A stretch of DNA of 64,000 bases from Gammaproteobacteria bacterium. Its GTDB lineage: Bacteria; Pseudomonadota; Gammaproteobacteria; Steroidobacterales; Foliamicaceae. The position numbers were made by a program, and so were the translations under genes. This document shows, one piece after another, positions 58,111 through 64,000 of this stretch; within the stretch, counting starts at the first letter, position 1, and every line of letters starts with the position of its first letter. The DNA lies in assembly GCA_026708965.1 (NCBI GenBank), contig JAPOTY010000016.1:1-64000 (forward strand), read 5' to 3'. The notes under the pieces are model-generated. The model was not told where the DNA came from and ran no database searches. It worked only from the letters and a program-made list of their open reading frames with translations.

Positions 58111-59319
58111 ATGTTTGTTGTTGACGTGCTGCGCCAAGCGGTGGAGTCCATCGGCGCCAGCCTGTTCCGTGCCCTGCTGACCATGCTGGGCATGATTATC
58201 GGCGTGGCGGCGGTGGTGACCATGGTTTCCCTGGGCACAGGCGCCCAGCGCGCGGTGGAAGAGCAGATGGAGGCGTTGGGGGCGGATATTCTGGCCGTCA
58301 CCAACTCGCAGCGCCGGTTTTGGGGCGTGGCGCTGGAAAACAGCAGCCTTGGTTCCGACGACGCCCTGGCCCTGCGCCGCGATGGCCGCCACCTCGGCGC
58401 GGTGGTGCCCAAGATCACGCAACGCCTGCAATTGGAGTTCGGCAATCGCAACGCCCGGGTGGAGATGGTGGGCACCACCTCGGAGTACGCCCCTCTGCAC
58501 CGCTATGAGCTGGCTATGGGGCGCATGTTCGTTCCCGCCGAAGAGCAAGCGCGGCTGCGCGTGGCGGTGCTTGGCAGCGAGGTGCCGGAGCGCCTGGAAA
58601 CAAGCGCCGGGGAATTGCTCGACAGAAACGTGCAGTTGGCCGGCACGCCGTTCAAGGTGATCGGCGTGATGGAGGAAGCAGGCTCGGCGGGAATGCAAAA
58701 TCCCAACGACGATGTGCTGATCCCGCTGCCCACTGCGCAGTACCGCGTGACCGGCAGCGACCGGCTCGACAGCATGGATGTTCAGATCAAAGAAGGCTCG
58801 GCGGTCGAGCAGGCGCTGGTGGATATAGAACGAATCCTGCGCCGCGAACACCGCATCCGCCCGGGCGAGGATAACGACTTCGGGATCCTCGATCGCAGAC
58901 AGTTCCTGGAAGTTCGTCAGGAGACGGCGCGCATCTTCGCGCTGCTGCTGCCCGCCATCGCCGGGGTGAGCCTAGTGGTGGGCGGCATCGGCATTATGAA
59001 TATCATGCTGGTGACAGTGGCCGAACGCACGCGGGAAATCGGCGTCCGCCGGGCCATCGGCGCCACCCGCGGCGCCATCATGTGGCAGATCCTGGTGGAA
59101 TCCTCCCTGCTTTGCCTGCTCGGCGGGCTGCTGGGGGTGGCGTGCGGCTGGGCCGTTTCGGAACTATTGGCGCAATTCTTCAACTGGCAGACGGTAGTGG
59201 CAGCGGAAGCGGTGCTTTTCGGGCTGGGATGCAGCCTCGCGATCGGAGTGGTGTTCGGCCTCTGGCCCGCCCGCCGCGCCGCCACCCTCGACCCTATCGA
59301 AGCCCTTCGCCACGAGTGA
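58111..59319 (+). CDS. MacB-like ABC transporter permease
   Basis: This 402-residue protein has one N-terminal helix (about 18-42), a periplasmic MacB core domain (about 45-240) and three C-terminal FtsX-type helices (about 275-395) with VGGIGIMNIMLVTVAERTRE IGVRRAIGA. It is a mechanotransmission-type permease, but the ATPase and MacA-like adaptor genes that normally accompany it are not here. ATG 58111 begins the conserved N-terminal helix. It may pair with components elsewhere. Confidence 0.87.
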   Translation: MFVVDVLRQAVESIGASLFRALLTMLGMIIGVAAVVTMVSLGTGAQRAVEEQMEALGADILAVTNSQRRFWGVALENSSLGSDDALALRRDGRHLGAVVPKITQRLQLEFGNRNARVEMVGTTSEYAPLHRYELAMGRMFVPAEEQARLRVAVLGSEVPERLETSAGELLDRNVQLAGTPFKVIGVMEEAGSAGMQNPNDDVLIPLPTAQYRVTGSDRLDSMDVQIKEGSAVEQALVDIERILRREHRIRPGEDNDFGILDRRQFLEVRQETARIFALLLPAIAGVSLVVGGIGIMNIMLVTVAERTREIGVRRAIGATRGAIMWQILVESSLLCLLGGLLGVACGWAVSELLAQFFNWQTVVAAEAVLFGLGCSLAIGVVFGLWPARRAATLDPIEALRHE

Positions 59320-59337
59320 GCGCTCGGCGCTCACTCG
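59313..59337. terminator. Hairpin overlapping the stop of the MacB-like permease
   Basis: CGAGTGAGCGC (59313-59323) and GCGCTCACTCG (59327-59337) pair over 11 bp with a three-base loop and include the TGA stop. No clear T-run follows, so termination may be Rho-dependent or the stem may act in mRNA stability. Confidence 0.45.
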
Positions 59338-59420
59338 CCGATGGCGCGGATCCGTTCCCTAACGGTTTGCCGCCTGCGCCCCGGCGTCGGCCAGAGGCCA
59401 GAAAGGAGGTATGATCCCTG

Positions 59421-59978
59421 TTGTCCGCCCAACAGGTTCCTTCCGTGACCGACGATGAACTGAAAGCGCTGGTTGCCGGTCTAGCCGCTGCGCAGGACCG
59501 CACCGATGCCCAGCTGGCGCGCACCGATGCCCAGCTGGCCGAGACCGCCGCCAAGCTGGACCGGCTGGCGGAAATGTACGGCGGAGTGGGCAATAATCAA
59601 GGCGCGGCGGCCGAGGAGTTCTACTACAACAGCCTCAAGGCCGAGCCGGTGCTGGCCGGTGCGCGCTTCGACCTCATCGACAGGAACGTCACGCGCAGCC
59701 ACGCCGGTTTGGAGGACGAGTTCGACCTGATTTTGGTCAATGGCCGGGAAGTGTTCGTGGTGGAAGTCAAGTACAAGGCGCACGAGAAGGACTTGGAGCG
59801 CTTGCTGGACAAGAAGGCGGTCAATTTCCGCAATTTGTTTCCGGAGCATGCGGGGCGGCGGCAGCGATTCGCGCTGGCCGCCTTCCATATCCATGACGAA
59901 CTTAAGCAGGCGGCCTTTGAGCGTGGCGTGACCGTGCTGCAACGCAAAGGCGACGTGATCGAAACCCTCGCCGCCTGA
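59421..59978 (+). CDS. PD-(D/E)xK nuclease-fold protein with coiled-coil N-terminus
   Basis: Residues 18-55 of this 185-residue protein form a coiled coil with an exact seven-residue repeat (RTDAQLA twice), followed by a domain with EFDLILVNGREVFVVEVKYK, a PD-(D/E)xK-like D...ExK core. Such short proteins are common next to other small mobile genes and resemble DUF3782-type proteins; no activity has been assigned. The TTG start at 59421 is 11 bases after a perfect AAAGGAGGT, so an unusual start codon is supported by a strong ribosome site. Confidence 0.75.
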   Translation: MSAQQVPSVTDDELKALVAGLAAAQDRTDAQLARTDAQLAETAAKLDRLAEMYGGVGNNQGAAAEEFYYNSLKAEPVLAGARFDLIDRNVTRSHAGLEDEFDLILVNGREVFVVEVKYKAHEKDLERLLDKKAVNFRNLFPEHAGRRQRFALAAFHIHDELKQAAFERGVTVLQRKGDVIETLAA

Positions 59979-60100
59979 TCAATCGCCTCCCGGCCCCCCT
60001 CGGGCATTAGGTGTCTCCGCTTTATCACGAGGAAAGGCTGGCGATCTCATCCGGCGCGCTTTGGTTGATAGCGGTGCTTTGCTAGCCTACAGTATTGCCC

Positions 60101-60523
60101 ATGCGCGGAAAAGACACGGCGGCGCCTGTAACTGGACCTTTCGAGCGCGCGATCCGGCGTCTTGAAGAGGGGCTGGCGCGGTACCGTGAAGACACCAGCG
60201 ATATCCAGATTCGCGATGGCCTGATTCAGCGTTTCGAGTTCACCTACGAGCTCGGGCACAAGGTGCTGAAGCGTTATCTCGAATACGTCTCCGCGAGCCC
60301 TGAGCAGTTCGACGAGATGACATTTCAAGATTTAATACGCACAGCGAACGAGCAGGGCCTGCTGCTGGGGGACTGGTCGGACTGGCGCCGCTTCCGCGAG
60401 ATGCGCGCGCGAACAAGCCATGCCTACGCTGAGGATGCCGCAATCCTGGTTGTGGATGCCATTCCGCGCTTCATCGAGGAAGCGGCCTATCTGCGCGACA
60501 AGTTGAGGAAACGCCTCGCATGA
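60101..60523 (+). CDS. hepT: HEPN-type toxin of HepT/MntA system (HI0074 family)
   Basis: This 140-residue helical protein is of the nucleotidyltransferase-substrate-binding (HI0074) type. R102-ARTS-H107-A-Y109 is an RX4HXY motif, the HEPN RNase signature of HepT toxins, with the tyrosine that MntA modifies. The stop overlaps the next start by four bases, and toxin-first order fits known MntA-HepT modules. ATG 60101 is preferred over TTG 60095. Confidence 0.83.
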   Translation: MRGKDTAAPVTGPFERAIRRLEEGLARYREDTSDIQIRDGLIQRFEFTYELGHKVLKRYLEYVSASPEQFDEMTFQDLIRTANEQGLLLGDWSDWRRFREMRARTSHAYAEDAAILVVDAIPRFIEEAAYLRDKLRKRLA

Positions 60524-60837
60524 GAAACGCGCCGCCGAGCCTTGATCTTCGACCGGGGCATTGGGCGATCGTTCGAGAAATACTGCGCAAGCATGTGCCG
60601 GAACGCGAGGTCGTGGTTTTTGGCTCCCGCGCAACCGGAACCGCAAAAAAGTATTCGGACTTGGATATCGCCATTCTGGGCGATGAGCCTCTGTCGCTCG
60701 ACACGATCGCCTCGATAGGCGAAGGCTTTGGGGAATCGGACCTTCCGTTTAAGGTTGATGTGGTCGATTGGGCCAGGGCCGACGAAGCGTTCCGCGCAAT
60801 CATCCGCCGCGATGCCTTGGAAGTGCCTGCGGCCTGA
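60520..60837 (+). CDS. mntA: MNT-domain nucleotidyltransferase antitoxin, MntA-like
   Basis: The 105-residue minimal nucleotidyltransferase has G35-S36, ten residues, then D47-L-D49, the exact GSX10DXD motif. In MntA-HepT pairs this enzyme neutralises the toxin by adding AMP to its active-site tyrosine. It is translationally coupled to hepT (four-base overlap). It is convergent with the MFS gene 58 bases away. Confidence 0.85.
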   Translation: MRNAPPSLDLRPGHWAIVREILRKHVPEREVVVFGSRATGTAKKYSDLDIAILGDEPLSLDTIASIGEGFGESDLPFKVDVVDWARADEAFRAIIRRDALEVPAA

Positions 60838-60895
60838 AGCCTCGCTTAGGCAAGAGCGGGTAATGAGCGGCGGCATGCCGTTGCTGCTGCGGTAT

Positions 60896-62122
60896 TCAGC
60901 TTGTGGGGGAGGGGGCGATTTTGGGTTTGGGGGTTCGCGCAAGCAACAGGATCACGATCAGGCCTAGGCCCATGGCCACTAAGCCCCAGTACACGGTGGC
61001 TGTGGTGAGGCCGATCGAGTCGGCCCAGCCGCCCAGAGCGGTGCTGCCCAGGGCCACGCCGCCGAAAGCCACCGTGCTCCACAGGCTCATCACCCGGCCG
61101 CGGTAGTTTTCGTCCACCACGGCTTGGGTGAGCGTTTGCGAACCCACGCCGCAAATGGTGAGCACGCAGCCGAGCACCGGCAATTGCAGCATCGCAATCC
61201 AGAAACTCCCGGTCATTCCGAAGCAAATAATGAGAACCCCGGTGAGCGCGGCGCAAACAGCCGCTGAGCGCCGAAGAAGCTCCAGATCCTTGATGCGCGC
61301 CACCCAGAAGCCGCCGGCCACCGCGCCCACGCCGAATGCCGAAATCAGCTGCGACATGCCGTCGCTGCCCCTATCGAACACCTGGGCCGCGTACGGCGCC
61401 ATGAGTTCGAAGACAGCCCGGCCGAAGGTGGCGCCGATCAGCACCAGGAGCAGGTAGAACAGGATGGCCGGATGCCGGAACGTGTAGCGCAAGCCGTCGC
61501 GCAACATGCGGGCCAGGCCGATCTCTCGCTCCAGATCGCGGGCGACGGGCTGCAGCTTCAGCCCCCACAGCACCCAGGCCATGCCCAGAAAGGTGACCGA
61601 GCTGATGCCGAACGCGGTGGCCACGCCGAACAGCTTGATCACGTAGCCGCCCAGCACCGGGCCGATCACCCGGGCGATATTGAAAGTAACCGCGCCCAGC
61701 CCCACGGCGCTGGCCAGCTGCATGGATGGAACCAGATTCGCCAGGATGGCCAGGCGCATGGGCGTGTAGCCCCCGCTGCAGATTCCGAAGCACAACGCCA
61801 GCGTGAACAGCGCCGTTGGCGTCATCCAGCCCATGGCCGCCAGAAGGAACAGGCTGGCGGTGTTGAAGATATTCAGGATATTGAACACTTGGGCGGAGCG
61901 GCGGCGGTCCCAGCGGTCGGCGAAGGCGCCGAAAACCGGGCCCAGCACCGCCACCGGGAAATAGCTCGCAAACGCCACCGCTGCCACGAAGAATTCCGAC
62001 TCGCTCAGCAGCCAAGCCTGCCAGGCCAGCGCCAGACGCAGTATCCACAGCCCGTGCGTGGTGACCGTGCTGCCAATCAGAAAGCGGCGGTACGCAGGGG
62101 TGGCTAAGGCGGATGTGGACAT
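60896..62122 (-). CDS. MFS transporter
   Basis: The 408-residue protein has 12 hydrophobic segments and an MFS loop motif between helices 2 and 3 (GAFADRWDRRRSAQ). It resembles the enterobactin-exporter/MFS_3 group (EntS-like) that mostly contains drug and siderophore exporters. Substrate unknown. It is divergent from metF with a 109-base gap. Confidence 0.88.
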   Translation of the reverse strand: MSTSALATPAYRRFLIGSTVTTHGLWILRLALAWQAWLLSESEFFVAAVAFASYFPVAVLGPVFGAFADRWDRRRSAQVFNILNIFNTASLFLLAAMGWMTPTALFTLALCFGICSGGYTPMRLAILANLVPSMQLASAVGLGAVTFNIARVIGPVLGGYVIKLFGVATAFGISSVTFLGMAWVLWGLKLQPVARDLEREIGLARMLRDGLRYTFRHPAILFYLLLVLIGATFGRAVFELMAPYAAQVFDRGSDGMSQLISAFGVGAVAGGFWVARIKDLELLRRSAAVCAALTGVLIICFGMTGSFWIAMLQLPVLGCVLTICGVGSQTLTQAVVDENYRGRVMSLWSTVAFGGVALGSTALGGWADSIGLTTATVYWGLVAMGLGLIVILLLARTPKPKIAPSPTS

Positions 62123-62231
62123 AAATCGATAACTGAATAACGGGCAGCAGATAAGGCCTCGGCAGGCCGTGACCCGGTTTTAACGAGGGGGCCGCAGGTT
62201 CAGATTGGCTAGCAAATGAGTATGATGCGCG

Positions 62232-63131
62232 ATGCATCAAAAGTCCACGCTAAAGCCCATGCCCACGCATCCCGTTATTTCGCTGGAGTGTTTTCCGCCG
62301 CGCTCGGAAGATATGGCGGCACGCCTTGAGGCGACACTCAAGGCGCTGATTCCCTACGAACCCGTGTTTTGCACCGTGTCGTACGGCGCTGGCGGCTCCA
62401 CCCGCGAGGGCACGGCGCGCTGGGTGCGCCGCATTCGCCAGGATTACGGGGTGGATTGCGCGCCGCACCTCACGCACATTACGCACACCCGCGACGAAGT
62501 GCGGGGCATCGTGGCGGATTACATTTCCGAAGGCGTGGCGCGGATGGTTGCGTTGCGCGGCGATATTCCCGAAAAGGGGGTGCCGCCGCCGGCGCGCCAA
62601 TACGGGTATGCATCCACGCTGGAACTTATTTCGGATCTGAAGGCGGGCGGCATTCGCGAAGTGATGGTGGGCGCGCATCCGGAGCACGGCGGCGGCGACC
62701 AGGCGGGATTGCGCCAGCATGCGGATTTCGTCAAGCAGAAGCTGGATGCCGGCGCCGATATGGCGATTACCCAGTTCTTTTTGGATAACAGCCGTTTTTA
62801 CCGGCTGCGCGACGTGTTTGCGGCTGCGGGCATCGCCGATCGGCTGGCGCCCGGCATCATGCCCTTGTACAACGTCGGGCATGTTTTCTCTTTTGCCGGC
62901 AAGACCCAGGTGGAAGTGCCCAAGGCGCTGCGGAACCGTTTTGACCAAGTGGCCGGCGATGCGGAGTCCGCCCGCCTTGCGGCGCAGGAATTCTCCGCGC
63001 TCCAGGTGCGCGATCTGGCCGAGAATGGCATCGAGCGGTTCCATATCTACACGATGAATCGCGCCCCAATGACCACTACGATTCTGGAGGCGCTGGGACT
63101 GACGGCTGCGCCACCGCCGCCGCCCGCATGA
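62232..63131 (+). CDS. metF: 5,10-methylenetetrahydrofolate reductase
   Basis: The 299-residue flavoenzyme supplies methyl-THF for methionine synthesis. [13 protein letters not shown] is the start block with the catalytic Glu; [15 protein letters not shown] and [12 protein letters not shown] bind substrate; [10 protein letters not shown] is the FAD region. ATG 62232 is nominal, and ATG 62259 gives a start closer to some relatives. Its stop overlaps metH (ATGA), linking the two steps. No SAH or SAM riboswitch consensus was found in the 109-base leader region. Confidence 0.95.
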   Translation: MHQKSTLKPMPTHPVISLECFPPRSEDMAARLEATLKALIPYEPVFCTVSYGAGGSTREGTARWVRRIRQDYGVDCAPHLTHITHTRDEVRGIVADYISEGVARMVALRGDIPEKGVPPPARQYGYASTLELISDLKAGGIREVMVGAHPEHGGGDQAGLRQHADFVKQKLDAGADMAITQFFLDNSRFYRLRDVFAAAGIADRLAPGIMPLYNVGHVFSFAGKTQVEVPKALRNRFDQVAGDAESARLAAQEFSALQVRDLAENGIERFHIYTMNRAPMTTTILEALGLTAAPPPPPA

Positions 63132-64000
63132 GCGCCGCCGCCGCCCGCGCCGAGGCGCTGGGCCAAGCCTTGAGCCGCCGGATCCTGTTTCTCGACGGCG
63201 CGATCGGTACGCTGCTGCAAACCGCCGAGTTGTCGGAGGAGGACTACCGCGGCGCCCGTTTCGCCGACTGGCCGCAGCCGCTGAAGGGCAACCACGATTT
63301 GCTGTGCCTGACGCGGCCTGATGTGGTGCGCGGCATTCACGATGCCTACCTCAAGGCCGGCGCCGATATCCTGACCACCAACAGCTTCACCGCCAATGCG
63401 CCCTCGCAGGCCGATTACGGGCTTGAGGACTGCGTGGCGGAAATCAACCGCGAGGCGGCGCGGATCGCGCGCGAGGCTGCCGATGCCGCCGAGAGCGATG
63501 ACGGCCAGCCGCGATTCGTGGCCGGCAGCTTAGGGCCCACCACGCGCACGGCTTCGATTTCCCCCAAAGTGGAGGATCCGGGCTTTCGCGCCACGGATTT
63601 CGACGCGCTGGCCGCAACCTACGAGACGGCGGGCAGGGCGCTGCTCGAAGGCGGCGCCGACCTGCTGATGGTGGAAACGGTTTTCGACACGCTCAACGCC
63701 AAGGCGGCCGTGTATGCCGTGTCGCGGCTGAACGAAGAGGCGGGCCGCGCCATCCCTCTGATCGTGTCGGTCACGATCACGGACGCCTCGGGACGGACGC
63801 TGTCCGGGCAAACGGTTGAAGCCTTCTATAACTCGATCCGCCACGCGCCGCTCACCGCCATCGGTCTGAACTGCGCGCTGGGGGCATCGGAATTGCACCC
63901 CCATGTGCGCGAGCTGGCGCGGATCGCCGATCTGCCCGTGAGCGTGCATCCCAACGCTGGCCTGCCGAACGAGCTCGGCGAGTACACCGAGTCGGCGCAG
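63128..64000 (+). CDS. metH: Cobalamin-dependent methionine synthase, N-terminal part (runs off window)
   Basis: The visible 291 residues form the homocysteine-binding domain: [71 protein letters not shown] and [18 protein letters not shown]. The zinc cysteines, folate, B12 and activation domains lie beyond the window. It overlaps metF by four bases. A very short N-terminus before the domain is normal for MetH. Confidence 0.95.
   Translation, partial: MSAAAARAEALGQALSRRILFLDGAIGTLLQTAELSEEDYRGARFADWPQPLKGNHDLLCLTRPDVVRGIHDAYLKAGADILTTNSFTANAPSQADYGLEDCVAEINREAARIAREAADAAESDDGQPRFVAGSLGPTTRTASISPKVEDPGFRATDFDALAATYETAGRALLEGGADLLMVETVFDTLNAKAAVYAVSRLNEEAGRAIPLIVSVTITDASGRTLSGQTVEAFYNSIRHAPLTAIGLNCALGASELHPHVRELARIADLPVSVHPNAGLPNELGEYTESAQ

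Noticed and set aside
57892-58851. 319-codon minus-strand frame over the MacB-like permease
   Set aside because: Antisense to a well-patterned permease, with no recognisable domain.
62123-62231. Riboswitch upstream of metF-metH
   Set aside because: No SAH, SAM or cobalamin riboswitch core sequence could be recognised in the 109 bases.

Overview
The window looks like chromosome of a GC-rich gammaproteobacterium. The main evidence is gene order: a complete F1Fo ATP synthase operon (atpIBEFHAGDC) followed by glmU, the dprA-topA-tsaC and def-fmt-rsmB-DUF4390 groups, hemXY with ubiK, SURF1 beside DUF2909, trkAH and metF-metH. There is no phage, plasmid or rRNA signature and I recognise no tRNA. 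The AT-richer islets carry IS remnants and look acquired. The sulfur, sulfatase and TonB-receptor genes would suit a marine or host-associated lifestyle, but that is only an inference.

Layout. 1-6.1 kb is a defence-type islet: a TcmP-family protein whose 5' end appears frameshifted, a two-TM SLATT-like protein translationally coupled to a 42-residue polyproline microprotein, a helicase-less single-chain restriction-modification enzyme, and a VapBC toxin-antitoxin pair. 6.3-13.3 kb holds SoxCD sulfite dehydrogenase, an orphan TRAP permease pair and the TrkAH potassium system. 13.4-17.1 kb has UvrD helicase and a cytochrome-oxidase assembly remnant (SCO-like, SURF1, DUF2909). 17.2-21.2 kb is a TonB receptor plus PepSY protein behind a Zur-like box, bracketed by IS66 and IS5 remnants. 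21.3-25.5 kb has comM, ubiK and hemXY. 25.5-33.0 kb is the atp operon, unusually interrupted by palindromic repeats on both sides of atpG. 33.0-33.4 kb is an AT-rich gap with DnaA-box-like and IHF-like sites, a possible replication origin. 33.4-41.9 kb carries an amidase, glmU, xthA, an FAH-family hydrolase, glutathione reductase, aroE, a small EGSCG-repeat secreted protein resembling metal-binding RiPP precursors, tag and tsaC. 41.9-53.5 kb carries topA, dprA, def-fmt-rsmB-DUF4390, a TSUP permease, a PLP enzyme, a SPOR protein and argS. 53.7-64 kb carries a TonB-receptor fragment, a full receptor, a sulfatase, a MacB-like permease, a PD-(D/E)xK protein, a HepT/MntA toxin-antitoxin pair, an MFS transporter, metF and the start of metH.

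The most unusual structure is a family of long perfect hairpins (10204-10312, 29915-30022, 31036-31147). The loops are conserved: those at 29.9 and 31.0 kb are identical 50-mers, and the one at 10.2 kb is clearly related. The outer stems differ completely between loci, yet each pairs perfectly with itself. One copy lies beside a 113-bp tandem duplication that includes the 3' end of trkH. Two copies flank atpG, so they would be transcribed within the ATP synthase mRNA. A half-copy of one stem lies in the 5' part of soxD.
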